DNA of 64,000 nucleotides from Methylophilales bacterium HTCC2181 (lineage in GTDB: Bacteria > Pseudomonadota > Gammaproteobacteria > Burkholderiales > Methylophilaceae), in the NCBI GenBank assembly GCA_000168995.1, contig AAUX01000001.1, positions 496,001-560,000 on the forward strand, given 5' to 3'. The translations under genes and the position numbers were made by a program. How positions within the stretch are numbered: position 1 is the stretch's first letter; each line of letters opens with the position of its first letter. Below the pieces are notes generated by a model, which saw only the letters and a program-made list of their open reading frames with translations, was not told the origin of the DNA and did no database searches. This document shows positions 17,088 to 26,142 of this stretch, piece by piece.

Positions 17088-17708
17088 ATGAAAACAATCG
17101 AATTAGCAACGTATGGACCAGTAATACCTGTAATAGTTATTAATCATATTGATGAGGCGGTGCCGATGGCCGAAGCATTGTTAGAAGGAGGTATAAGAGT
17201 TCTTGAGGTTACTTTACGCTCAGAATGTGCGCTGAAAGCTATAGAGCTAATTTCTTCAAAAGTTCCCGATGCAATTGTTGGTGCGGGTACGTTAAGAACC
17301 ACTGCTGACGCGACTAATGCTAAAATTGCTGGAAGTCAATTTGCAGTGAGTCCTGGCTATACTCCTGAGATGGGATTAATTTGCAACGAAATTGGACTAC
17401 CATTGCTTCCCGGAGTATCTACTGGAAGTGAGGTGATGATGGCGAATAATGATGGATTTGATTTTTTAAAATTATTTCCAGCGGTGGCTGTTGGAGGAAT
17501 TAATCTTTTAAAGGGGTTTGGTGGACCTTTTTCTAATATAATGTTTTGTCCAACTGGGGGCGTTACAGTAGATTCAGCGCCTGAATTTCTTAAACTTCCA
17601 AACGTTCCTGTTTGTGGGGGAACTTGGCTTACACCGAAAAATCTAGTTGAAACAAAGCAGTGGAGTGAGATCACAAAACTAGCAAAAGAGGCAAGTAGCC
17701 TGAAGTAG
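17088..17708 (+). CDS. eda: Eda, KDPG aldolase
   Basis: Eda splits KDPG into pyruvate and glyceraldehyde 3-phosphate using a Schiff-base lysine. The 206-residue protein has the active-site glutamate in RVLEVTLRS, the GAGTLRT and GSQFAVSPGYTPE segments, and the catalytic lysine in FLKLFPA, followed by FCPTGGVT. Length matches E. coli (213). It lies directly after edd and 3 bp before a HAD hydrolase gene, so all three are probably one operon. Confidence 0.97.
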   Translation: MKTIELATYGPVIPVIVINHIDEAVPMAEALLEGGIRVLEVTLRSECALKAIELISSKVPDAIVGAGTLRTTADATNAKIAGSQFAVSPGYTPEMGLICNEIGLPLLPGVSTGSEVMMANNDGFDFLKLFPAVAVGGINLLKGFGGPFSNIMFCPTGGVTVDSAPEFLKLPNVPVCGGTWLTPKNLVETKQWSEITKLAKEASSLK

Positions 17709-17711
17709 GTA

Positions 17712-18374
17712 ATGATTGACCTAACTCAATACCAAACAATCATTTTTGATTGTGATGGAGTTATATTAAATTCTAATTTCCAAAAAATTGAAGCCTACCG
17801 CAATGCCGCTCTTGAATATGGTGCATCAAAAGAACAGGCAGATGCTTTGGTTGATTATCATGTTAAATTAACTGGTATTTCTCGCATTATAAAATTTGAA
17901 TATTTTTTAAAAGAAATACTGCATCAAACACCGTCAAACAAAAGCATGGCAGAATTAATTCAAAATCTTAATAGCAATGTTATTGAGCTTCTTAAGTCAT
18001 GTGATATTGCTGACGGACTTGATCGACTAAAATCAGTGACGCCAAATAATAAATGGATTGTAGCTTCGGGAGGAGATCAGGAGGAATTAAGATACCTTTT
18101 TGCAGACAAGAAAATTGATCATTTTTTTCCTGAAGGTATTTTTGGTAGCCCACGATCAAAACATGAGATTATTGAGCAAGAACTGAAGGATGATTCATGG
18201 AAACCAGCTCTTTTTCTTGGAGACTCACTTTACGACATTCAAACCGCTAAAAAATACAATATTGATTTTGTTTTTGTTAGCGGGTGGACCGACCTTAAGG
18301 ATTGGCAGTCTGTTTGCAGGGAATATGATGTACCATCGACCCCCGCTCTTAGTGACTTAATTAGTATAGACTAG
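17712..18374 (+). CDS. HAD-superfamily hydrolase, phosphoglycolate phosphatase-like
   Basis: The 220-residue protein is a class I-capped HAD phosphatase: motif I is IIFDCDGVILNSN (nucleophile Asp and acid/base Asp), motif II is IVASGG, and motif IV is LFLGDSLYDIQTA. A helical cap lies between about residues 20 and 90. The substrate is unknown. Position after edd-eda suggests a sugar phosphate, and its 3' end overlaps convergent hldE by 4 bp. The heptose pathway needs a separate phosphatase (GmhB), but the motif set resembles phosphoglycolate phosphatase more than GmhB. Confidence 0.85.
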   Translation: MIDLTQYQTIIFDCDGVILNSNFQKIEAYRNAALEYGASKEQADALVDYHVKLTGISRIIKFEYFLKEILHQTPSNKSMAELIQNLNSNVIELLKSCDIADGLDRLKSVTPNNKWIVASGGDQEELRYLFADKKIDHFFPEGIFGSPRSKHEIIEQELKDDSWKPALFLGDSLYDIQTAKKYNIDFVFVSGWTDLKDWQSVCREYDVPSTPALSDLISID

Positions 18375-19822
18375 GTCATTTTTTTGATAATTTTGCTAGA
18401 ACTTCTTCCCGCCAACAATTCTACCAACTCAACTTTACCACCCCATTTTTTCACTTCTTTATTTCCAACAACCTCATGAGTTTGGTAATCACTTCCCTTC
18501 ATTAAGATATCTGGCTTAATAATTTGAATAAGTTTAATGGGAGTATTTTCATTAAAAATAACAATTGTATCGATCGATTCTAAGCTACACAACACTCTAG
18601 CTCTATCATCTTGATTGACCAATGGCCTTCCAGCCCCCTTTAATTTTTTGACTGAAGAATCTGAATTAAGCCCAAGGATAAGGTGATCAACTTTTCTTTT
18701 AGCTTGTTCGAGGTAGCTAACATGGCCGGCGTGAAGAATATCAAAACAGCCATTTGTAAATCCAATTTTTAATCCAGCAGATCTTAAACCACTTAAATAG
18801 CTTTCTAACTGATCGGGCTTAATGATTTTATTAATTTGCTGTGAATGCTCGATTTCTATTTCCCTTACAATCTCATGAGCTTCAACAGGCACAGTGCCTA
18901 CTTTTGTGATTGCAATCCCTGCAGCGATATTGGCAAGCTCTAGCGCATCATGAACAGTCATTTTACCTATTAATCCCGCAGCAAGGGTAGCGATCACGGT
19001 ATCCCCAGCCCCTGAAACGTCAAACACTTGCTTTAATTCGGTGGCTGGAATAACACAAGATTTTTGTGGCCCTATAAGCTTGATTCCCTGCGATCCTTGA
19101 GTCATCGCAATGTATTGCAGTTTATACTTGGTGCAAAGAAGTTTAAGTCGCTTATCTAATAATGCATCGCTCTCGATGTTTCCACTTGTTAGCTCTAATG
19201 CTTCCTTTTTGTTGGGAGTTAGGATGGTTGCTCCTGCATATTTTTCAATATCATTTCCTTTAGGGTCTACCAGTACTTGAATGTTTAATTTATTCGCTAA
19301 CTTAATAATCTTCTGCGTCAAGTTAGGGTTTAACAACCCTTTGGCATAGTCAGAGAGAATTATAATAGATGGCTTCCTACTAATTAGATCTATTATTTTT
19401 TTTATATCTGAAGAGGACAATTGCGGACATGCATCCTCCTCATCAATTCTAACTATTTGTTGCTGTCCGCCAATGATTCTTGTTTTGGTAGTGGTTATAG
19501 CCTTACTTTTTATTAGCCCTTGATAATTTACCGATTTATTTTTTAATAGATTTTTCAGCAATTCAGCATTATGGTCACCCCCTACAACCCCACATAAGTA
19601 TGTTTTTATTCCCAATCCTGCAAGGTTCGCTGCTACGTTTGCGGCACCACCCATTCTGTAAGATTCTGACTTCTTTTCTAGAATTGGTACTGGAGCCTCG
19701 GGCGATATTCTTGCCACCTCACCAAAAATATACTTGTCGAGCATTACGTCTCCGATAACAAGACCCCACTGACCTTCGGAATTGAATTTTTTTTTAATGA
19801 TATCCGTATATTTTTGCTTCAT
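18371..19822 (-). CDS. hldE: HldE, bifunctional heptose-7-phosphate kinase / heptose-1-phosphate adenylyltransferase
   Basis: HldE makes ADP-D-glycero-beta-D-manno-heptose for the lipopolysaccharide inner core. The 483-residue protein has an N-terminal PfkB/ribokinase-type kinase (about 1-325, with MGGAANVAANLAGLG and the anion-hole DVSGAGDTVIA) and a C-terminal nucleotidyltransferase (about 350-480, GFTNGCFDILHAGHVSYLEQ and LGLNSDSSVKKLKG). Both domains look intact. It follows hldD by 35 bp on the minus strand, so the last two ADP-heptose enzymes are together. The epimerase HldD acts on its product. Confidence 0.97.
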   Translation of the reverse strand: MKQKYTDIIKKKFNSEGQWGLVIGDVMLDKYIFGEVARISPEAPVPILEKKSESYRMGGAANVAANLAGLGIKTYLCGVVGGDHNAELLKNLLKNKSVNYQGLIKSKAITTTKTRIIGGQQQIVRIDEEDACPQLSSSDIKKIIDLISRKPSIIILSDYAKGLLNPNLTQKIIKLANKLNIQVLVDPKGNDIEKYAGATILTPNKKEALELTSGNIESDALLDKRLKLLCTKYKLQYIAMTQGSQGIKLIGPQKSCVIPATELKQVFDVSGAGDTVIATLAAGLIGKMTVHDALELANIAAGIAITKVGTVPVEAHEIVREIEIEHSQQINKIIKPDQLESYLSGLRSAGLKIGFTNGCFDILHAGHVSYLEQAKRKVDHLILGLNSDSSVKKLKGAGRPLVNQDDRARVLCSLESIDTIVIFNENTPIKLIQIIKPDILMKGSDYQTHEVVGNKEVKKWGGKVELVELLAGRSSSKIIKKMT

Positions 19823-19857
19823 AAAAATAGCCTTATATTTATTCTTAAAAATATCAT

Positions 19858-20841
19858 TTAAGCGTATCGGTCAGCCTGTAAAAGATAGTTTTGTACATAA
19901 TCCGTTACACCTTCAAGTAGGTTATGAAATTTTGACTGATACCCAGTACTTCGTAATTTAGAAATATCTGCTTGTGTATAGTACTGGTATTTATTGTTGA
20001 GGTCTTTTGGCATGTCAATATACTTAATAAGTGAGGTCGGCTGATCTAAGTTTACCAATAAACTTTCTGCTAGAGATTTGAAGGATTGAGCCTTTCCAGT
20101 CCCTATATTGAATATGCCTGACACACTGCGATTTTCTAGTAAATGAAAAATGCAGCTAACTGCATCTTTAACATAAATAAAATCCCTAAGCTGCATCCCA
20201 TCCTCATATTCTGGATGAGCACTTTTAAATAATTTAATTTCTTTGTCTTGTTGGAATTGTCTAAATGCATGATAAACGACGCTTGCCATTCTCCCTTTAT
20301 GATATTCATTGGGACCGTATACATTAAAAAATTTTAGTCCGCACCATTGGGGCGGCTTTGCTAAGCCTAAACTGATTTGGCTTTGAACCCACATATCAAA
20401 AAAATGCTTAGAATAGCCGTAAGCATTTAATGGGTTAAAAGAGGACAAATTGTTCTCGGAATCAAGATAGCCCTCATTGCCCATGCCGTAAGTAGCTGCC
20501 GAGCTTGCGTAAATAAAAGGGACATTATTTTCCGCACACCAATGCCATAAAAATTGACTGTATCTAATATTTGCGCTTAAGAGCTTATTAAAATTGCTTT
20601 CCGTTGTTGCGCTGATCGCGCCCATATGAATAATGGCTTCAACCTTTGCATGGCTCTTTAAATAGCCTGCAAGATCATCTTTGCTAATAAAATCGATGTA
20701 CCTTCTCTTGCTAATATTTTTTTCTTGTTCGGGGGTTAGTGGCTCATCCACGATGACAAATTTGTCATCGTTTATGATGGTATTTAGGTGCCATGCAGCA
20801 ACACTACCAATCATCCCAGAACCTCCGGTTAAGATAATCAT
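19858..20841 (-). CDS. hldD: HldD, ADP-L-glycero-D-manno-heptose 6-epimerase
   Basis: HldD epimerises ADP-D,D-heptose to ADP-L,D-heptose. The 327-residue SDR-fold protein has the N-terminal NADP-binding ILTGGSGMIGS (residues 2-12), the HMGAISATTE segment and the active-site YGYSKHFFDMW (Tyr-x3-Lys). Length is close to E. coli (310). Its ATG overlaps the hemH stop by 4 bp, so hemH, hldD and hldE appear to be one transcript, an unrelated trio linked by translation coupling. Confidence 0.97.
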   Translation of the reverse strand: MIILTGGSGMIGSVAAWHLNTIINDDKFVIVDEPLTPEQEKNISKRRYIDFISKDDLAGYLKSHAKVEAIIHMGAISATTESNFNKLLSANIRYSQFLWHWCAENNVPFIYASSAATYGMGNEGYLDSENNLSSFNPLNAYGYSKHFFDMWVQSQISLGLAKPPQWCGLKFFNVYGPNEYHKGRMASVVYHAFRQFQQDKEIKLFKSAHPEYEDGMQLRDFIYVKDAVSCIFHLLENRSVSGIFNIGTGKAQSFKSLAESLLVNLDQPTSLIKYIDMPKDLNNKYQYYTQADISKLRSTGYQSKFHNLLEGVTDYVQNYLLQADRYA

Positions 20842-21944
20842 AATTTTTGCTTGATCTTTTTAGCTTGCGCAATAGTTTTTTGAGACTGTTTTTTTTGCAT
20901 ATTTTCTGACCACAATGGATCTATCCATCCACGCATATGGCTTTCGGCAATTTCTTGCATTGCTTTGATCCACCAGGAATTATCGTTGAGTGCTGGAATA
21001 TATTTATAATCCATCCCCCCGTTACTTTTAAATATTTCTAGCCCTTCCATGTTTATTTCTTCTAATGTTTCTAGGCAGTCGCTGGAAAAGCCTGGACAAA
21101 CGACTTGAACATACTTCTCTTTGCTTTCACCCAGCCCTTTTATGACTTCAGAAAAATAAGGTTTTAACCATTCAGCTTGGCCAAACCTGGATTGAAAGCA
21201 CACCTGGTAATCGTTATCTTTTAACTTCAGTGCTTCTGCCAATAACCTTCCTGTTTTATGACATTCGCAGTGGTAGGGGTCACCCTCCATCAAAGATTTC
21301 TTTGGGATTCCGTGAAAGCTCATGATAAGTTTCGAAGGCTTTCCATGCTTACCCCAGAAGGACAGTATTGAATTTTTTAGGGCATCAATATAGGCAGGAT
21401 GATCGTGATAATGACGAATCGTTCGTATTTCAGGAACATTTCTTGTTCGCATTAATATTCGCCATAAGCTATCCATGGCTGAAGCAGAGGAAGATGCTGC
21501 ATATTGAGGGTAAAGGGGGAATAAAAGAATTTTAGTGCAATTTTTCTTTCTGAGACTTTCAAAAGCTGATTTCATTGAAGGGTTGCCGTAGCTCATGCCT
21601 AATTCGACTTCAATTGGTTGTTTATGAGTCTTTGCTATACTTTTCCGAAGTAACTCTTTTTGTTTTTTTGCATTAACCAGGAGTGGAGATCCTTTTGATG
21701 TCCAAACTTGCTGATATTTTTTGGCTGAAGCACTAGGCCTAAATACTAGAATAATGCAATGCAATATCCAGCACCAAATAAATCTTGGTATCTCAACAAC
21801 CCGTCTATCCATTAAGAATTGACCAAGATATTTCCTTAGGGCTTTTGCAGTCGGATGGTCTGGCGTGCCAAGATTAGCTAAAATAATTCCTACCTTAGCA
21901 GGGTCGCCATGGTTGTATTTTGGTTCAGGGTTAAAATATTTCAA
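20838..21944 (-). CDS. hemH: HemH, ferrochelatase
   Basis: HemH inserts Fe(II) into protoporphyrin IX in the last step of heme synthesis. The 368-residue protein has VGIILANLGTPDHPTAKALR near the start, the ELGMSYGNPS segment, the metal-site histidine in MSFHGIPKKSL, and the FQSRFGQAEWLKPY and VCPGFSSDCLETLEEI motifs. The start codon is TTG at 21944, with AAAGG about 10 bases upstream. A basic C-terminal tail (KKQSQKTIAQAKKIKQKL) extends past the conserved domain. hrcA is 13 bp upstream, and hldD overlaps downstream. Confidence 0.96.
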   Translation of the reverse strand: MKYFNPEPKYNHGDPAKVGIILANLGTPDHPTAKALRKYLGQFLMDRRVVEIPRFIWCWILHCIILVFRPSASAKKYQQVWTSKGSPLLVNAKKQKELLRKSIAKTHKQPIEVELGMSYGNPSMKSAFESLRKKNCTKILLFPLYPQYAASSSASAMDSLWRILMRTRNVPEIRTIRHYHDHPAYIDALKNSILSFWGKHGKPSKLIMSFHGIPKKSLMEGDPYHCECHKTGRLLAEALKLKDNDYQVCFQSRFGQAEWLKPYFSEVIKGLGESKEKYVQVVCPGFSSDCLETLEEINMEGLEIFKSNGGMDYKYIPALNDNSWWIKAMQEIAESHMRGWIDPLWSENMQKKQSQKTIAQAKKIKQKL

Positions 21945-21957
21945 TGTTGAAGTGCCT

Positions 21958-22971
21958 TTATTTTATAGAATTACCCAATAGTTTAGCAGTGATGTCGACA
22001 ATTGGTATGACTCTTTCATAGGCCATACGTGTTGGACCAATAACACCTAAGATACCTAATACCTCACCATCAGCCTCGTAAGGCGCAGTAATTACACTGC
22101 ATTCATCCAAAGCCTGATACCCAGATTCTTCCCCAATAAAAATCTGGATACCATTTGCATGCTGGCTACTTTCTAAAAGCTTTAGTAGGGCAGATTTTTT
22201 TTCAAAAACTTCTAAAATTTTTCTTATACTCGCCACATTTTGTGAAAGCTCTACAGTCTCTAGAAGCTTTGTTTGACCTGACATGACGATATTATCAGCT
22301 TCATCATTATTGTCAGCAGCAGAGTTTATTGCAGATGACATTAAGTCGGAGATATTTGTTTTCATATGTTTTAGATCGTCCATGAGCCTTTTTTTTGCTT
22401 CCTCGACAGAATAACCACTGAATTCTTTATTAAAATAGTTAGCAGCTTCAGTTAAGCTTGTTTTGTCATAATCATGATTAGTATAGAGAACGCTATTTTG
22501 AACGTTACCATCGTCAGTAACAATAATCACCAGAACTCGTCGTTCGGATATGCCAATAAATTCGATATGCTTGTATTTGATTTTTTTAGCTTTTGGGATC
22601 ATTACAATGCCAGCAAACTTTGTTAGCTCAGATAAGGTATTTGCCGCAGAGCTAATTAAATGTTTATTATCCGAAGCTATCAATTGATTTTTAAGCGACG
22701 AAATCTCTACATCATCTAATGATTGAACTGTCACCAGACTATCAACAAAGAGCCTGTAGCCTTTGTTTGTAGGGATGCGTCCAGCTGAAGTGTGTGGACT
22801 GGATACAAAGCCTGCATCTTCAAGGTCCTTCATGATGTTGCGAATTGAAGCTGGGCTAAGATCAAGGTCTGATGAGGCTGATAATGTTTTTGAGCCTACG
22901 GGCTGACCATCACCAATATGATGAGTGATCAAGGTCTTGAGAAGTGATTGGGCTCTGCTATCTAGATCCAT
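21958..22971 (-). CDS. hrcA: HrcA, heat-inducible repressor of CIRCE-controlled genes
   Basis: HrcA binds CIRCE operators and needs GroEL for activity, linking repression to chaperone availability. The 337-residue protein has an N-terminal winged-helix domain (SASSDLDLSPASIRNIMKDL, then EDAGFVSSPHTSAGRIPT), the GYRLFVD segment and a GAF-like C-terminal domain ending in ILGVIGPTRMAYERVIPIVD. Length is normal. I see no CIRCE in its own upstream region (22972-23065). The one CIRCE in this window is before rpoH, making rpoH its visible target; groESL is outside the window. Confidence 0.97.
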   Translation of the reverse strand: MDLDSRAQSLLKTLITHHIGDGQPVGSKTLSASSDLDLSPASIRNIMKDLEDAGFVSSPHTSAGRIPTNKGYRLFVDSLVTVQSLDDVEISSLKNQLIASDNKHLISSAANTLSELTKFAGIVMIPKAKKIKYKHIEFIGISERRVLVIIVTDDGNVQNSVLYTNHDYDKTSLTEAANYFNKEFSGYSVEEAKKRLMDDLKHMKTNISDLMSSAINSAADNNDEADNIVMSGQTKLLETVELSQNVASIRKILEVFEKKSALLKLLESSQHANGIQIFIGEESGYQALDECSVITAPYEADGEVLGILGVIGPTRMAYERVIPIVDITAKLLGNSIK

Positions 22972-23065
22972 TATTTTATTCGTTAATTTGGAATGAATGC
23001 ATTAAAATGTATTATGAATCATTTTACTAACTCAGCTCCAATTTAGCTAGGCTATTCGACATAAT

Positions 23066-23932
23066 ATGAAAGCTTTTAAAAAAATTGCTGTAATCGGCAA
23101 GTACCCCTCAAAAGAAGAGTCAACGGATATTAATAGCCAGCTTCTGCAGTTAGTTGAACACTTAAGTAAAAAACCTGTTGAATTATTTGTTGAAGAAAAA
23201 ACACAGCAACAACTTAATGCGCAGACAATTCAGGCGATTGCCTTAAAAGATATTGGGGCATGCGTTGACCTTGCAATCATTATCGGCGGAGATGGAACGA
23301 TGATTGGTGTTGCGCGTAACTTAGTGGACTCTAATACGCCGTTGGTGGGAGTTAATCAAGGGCGATTTGGCTTCCTTGCCGATCTAAATACGAGCAGTAT
23401 GCTAACCAATATCGACTCTATTTTGAATGGAGAATATATTGAAGATAAAAGGATGCTCATTAATACAAAAATTATCCGAGATGATCATGTAGTGTATGAG
23501 TCCCTTTCACTTAATGATATTGTGATTAAAAGTGGTGTAAGATTGATAGAGCTGGAGGTAATGATTGATAATGCATTCGTCCATAGACAAAGATCTGATG
23601 GAATTATTGTGAGCACTCCAACGGGGACAACAGCATATGCCTTATCGGCTGGCGGCCCTATCCTTCATCCAAATTTAGATGCTATTTCCATAGTTCCAAT
23701 TAGCCCACACACTTTAAGTAATAGACCAATAGCAATCAATGCTGAAAGCAAAGTAACAATTAAAATTGTTCATATGGACGAAGCCTATGCAAGCATTGAT
23801 GGCCAGATAAAATTTCCCTTAGACACAAGGGATGTTATTGAGATTAGCAAAGCAAAACAATCGATTTCTATTCTTCACCCAAATGATTATTGCTATTTTG
23901 AAATGTTGAGAAATAAATTACATTGGGGATAA
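23066..23932 (+). CDS. nadK: NadK, NAD kinase
   Basis: NadK phosphorylates NAD to NADP. The 288-residue protein has the GGDGTMIGVAR motif (GGDG box), the conserved GVNQGRFGFLAD and the C-terminal SDGIIVSTPTGTTAYALSAG. It is divergent from hrcA (94 bp apart) and 9 bp before recN. The hrcA-nadK-recN order is common in beta- and gammaproteobacteria. Confidence 0.97.
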   Translation: MKAFKKIAVIGKYPSKEESTDINSQLLQLVEHLSKKPVELFVEEKTQQQLNAQTIQAIALKDIGACVDLAIIIGGDGTMIGVARNLVDSNTPLVGVNQGRFGFLADLNTSSMLTNIDSILNGEYIEDKRMLINTKIIRDDHVVYESLSLNDIVIKSGVRLIELEVMIDNAFVHRQRSDGIIVSTPTGTTAYALSAGGPILHPNLDAISIVPISPHTLSNRPIAINAESKVTIKIVHMDEAYASIDGQIKFPLDTRDVIEISKAKQSISILHPNDYCYFEMLRNKLHWG

Positions 23933-23941
23933 AGACTATTT

Positions 23942-25597
23942 ATGCTTGAAAGTTTGGTTATTAAGAATTTTGTTATTGTCGATCATTTGGAGCTTAACTT
24001 CCTACCAGGATTTAGCTCGCTTACAGGAGAGACAGGAGCAGGAAAGTCTATCCTTATTGATGCACTATCAATATGTTTGGGACAAAGGGCTGGAACAGAC
24101 TTAATCAGGAAGGGTGAGGATAAGTCCGATATCACCTCCACATTTACGATTGATAATAATGCACAAGCAATTTCATGGATGCATGAGAATGCAATTGATC
24201 ACGATGGCAGTCTTATTGTACGTCGAATTATAAATATTGACGGAAAGTCAAAAGCATTTATCAACGGAACCCCTTCTTCCGTCTCTCAATTAAAAGAACT
24301 TTCAGAATTCTTAGTAGATATTTACAGTCAAAACTCTCACCATTCACTATTAAAACCTTCAACCCAAAAAGAAATATTGGATAGTTTTGCTCGATCTCAA
24401 AACCTAGCTAGTGAGGTGAAGAATGCATATTCAGTATGGGTGGCTCTTTTGAAAGAATATGAAGCTTTTGCCAAGAATAGGGAAAGTTTTATCAATGAGC
24501 TTGAAGAGTTGGAGGAAAAATATAAAGATTTTAATGCACTTAATTTTTCTCTTGATGGATGGGAGCAGCTAAAGGCCGAGCATAAGGTTTTAAATAACAG
24601 CGCTGAGTTAATAGCAGGCACTCAGCAATGCTTAGATTTAATGGATAATACAGATAAGAGCTCAATTAACGAAAAAATATTAACATTAAAAAATTATTTG
24701 TCCTCTTTAACTAAATTAGATGTGAAGTTAGCAGGAAAAGTTACCACTTTGGAAGGCTCAGCACTCGAATTACTGGAATTATCGCGAGACTTAAATCATT
24801 ATCTCCATTCTTTGGAGGTCAATGAAGGGGAAAAAAGAGATGTTGAGTCGAAGGTAGAGTCAACTTTCAATTTTTTAAGGAAATACAAAATCACCCCAGA
24901 GGAATTAGACGAACTGAGCGCACAATGGAGGGACAGAATTGAGGTGCTATCGAGACTTTTAAATGAGAGTGATAATCGCGACAAAGTAGATGAAGCAAAA
25001 AGAAGTTATGACCTTTTAGCCGATAAACTATCAGGCGAAAGAAAAGAAGCTGGCCTTAAATTAAGCATTCAAATTACAGACAAATTAAATGAGCTGTCTT
25101 TTAAGAACGCTCAATTTCAGGTGAAATTTTCTCGTTGTGAGCCATCAAGCAATGGTAATGAATACATAGAATTTCTTATTGCTACCTTTCTTGGAGCTGA
25201 ATTAAGACCAATACAAAAAGTTGCCTCTGGCGGAGAGCTCTCTAGAATTAGCTTAGCTATTAGAGTTTCTTCAATTACAGATGTCGATGTACCCACCATG
25301 ATTTTTGATGAGGTTGATGTTGGTATTGGTGGAAGTGTGGCTGAGATTGTCGGTAAACTATTAAAGGCTTTAAGTCATAAGAATAATAGGCAAACATTTG
25401 TCATTACCCACCTTCCTCAGGTAGCAGCCCAATCAGATAATCATTTTAGGGTTTCTAAGAAATTAACAGAGGACCAAACATCTAGTGATATCAAACTTCT
25501 TAGTAAAGAGGAGAGAGTCACTGAAATCGCGCGAATGCTTGGCGGAGTCGAAATAACTCAAACAACCATCGAGCATGCGAAGGAGATATTAGGCTAA
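23942..25597 (+). CDS. recN: RecN, SMC-like DNA repair ATPase
   Basis: RecN is a coiled-coil ATPase for double-strand-break repair. The 551-residue protein has the N-terminal head MLESLVIKNFVIVDHLELNF with Walker A GETGAGKSILIDAL (about 29-42), long coiled-coil stretches (about 155-375), and the C-terminal head with signature ASGGELSRISLAIR and Walker B MIFDEVDVGIGG. Length matches E. coli (553). It converges with fur, with 3 bp between stop codons. Confidence 0.97.
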   Translation: MLESLVIKNFVIVDHLELNFLPGFSSLTGETGAGKSILIDALSICLGQRAGTDLIRKGEDKSDITSTFTIDNNAQAISWMHENAIDHDGSLIVRRIINIDGKSKAFINGTPSSVSQLKELSEFLVDIYSQNSHHSLLKPSTQKEILDSFARSQNLASEVKNAYSVWVALLKEYEAFAKNRESFINELEELEEKYKDFNALNFSLDGWEQLKAEHKVLNNSAELIAGTQQCLDLMDNTDKSSINEKILTLKNYLSSLTKLDVKLAGKVTTLEGSALELLELSRDLNHYLHSLEVNEGEKRDVESKVESTFNFLRKYKITPEELDELSAQWRDRIEVLSRLLNESDNRDKVDEAKRSYDLLADKLSGERKEAGLKLSIQITDKLNELSFKNAQFQVKFSRCEPSSNGNEYIEFLIATFLGAELRPIQKVASGGELSRISLAIRVSSITDVDVPTMIFDEVDVGIGGSVAEIVGKLLKALSHKNNRQTFVITHLPQVAAQSDNHFRVSKKLTEDQTSSDIKLLSKEERVTEIARMLGGVEITQTTIEHAKEILG

Positions 25598-25600
25598 TTT

Positions 25601-26059
25601 TTATTTATGGCACTTGTCGATGTTTTCTTTACCACCCAGCCTGCATGAACAGGGTTTATTGGCACAATCACCATAGATATATAGAGAATGATCAATTATT
25701 TTAAATCCCAATTTTTCAGCGACTTCAACTTGGAGTTTTTCGATCTGATCATTTCTAAATTCTTCCACATGCCCACACTGTAGGCAGACTATGTGATCAT
25801 GGTGGGATTTTTCATTTAGCTCAAAAACGGCCTTATCACTTTCAAAGTGATGCCTTATCAGAAGACCTGCCTGCTCAAACTGAGTGAGCACTCTGTAGAT
25901 TGTAGCAAGACCAATCTCTTCACTCGTATTTAACATAATTTTATAGATATCTTCAGCAGATAGATGCCGCTCATCACTGTTTTCAAAAATATCTAGAATC
26001 TTTAGTCTAGGAAGAGTGGCCTTTAAACCAGTCTTCTTTAGCTCAACATGCTCTTCCAT
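25601..26059 (-). CDS. fur: Fur, ferric uptake regulator
   Basis: Fur represses iron-uptake genes when loaded with Fe(II). The 152-residue protein has an N-terminal winged helix (GLKATLPRLKILDIFENSDE and SEEIGLATIYRVLTQFEQAG), the metal-site HHFESDKAVFEL and HHDHIVCLQCGHVEEF, with a CxxC zinc motif and further cysteines at the C-terminus (CANKPCSC). It has a strong GGGAGG ribosome-binding site. It is divergent from bamE, as in many proteobacteria. I could not confirm a Fur box in the short intergenic stretch. Confidence 0.97.
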   Translation of the reverse strand: MEEHVELKKTGLKATLPRLKILDIFENSDERHLSAEDIYKIMLNTSEEIGLATIYRVLTQFEQAGLLIRHHFESDKAVFELNEKSHHDHIVCLQCGHVEEFRNDQIEKLQVEVAEKLGFKIIDHSLYIYGDCANKPCSCRLGGKENIDKCHK

Positions 26060-26142
26060 ATTTAACCTCCCATAAATGTAAATTTAAAAGTCAATAATCA
26101 CATGGTATATTATGAATCTTTGCAAATAAACCCTTATCTTAT

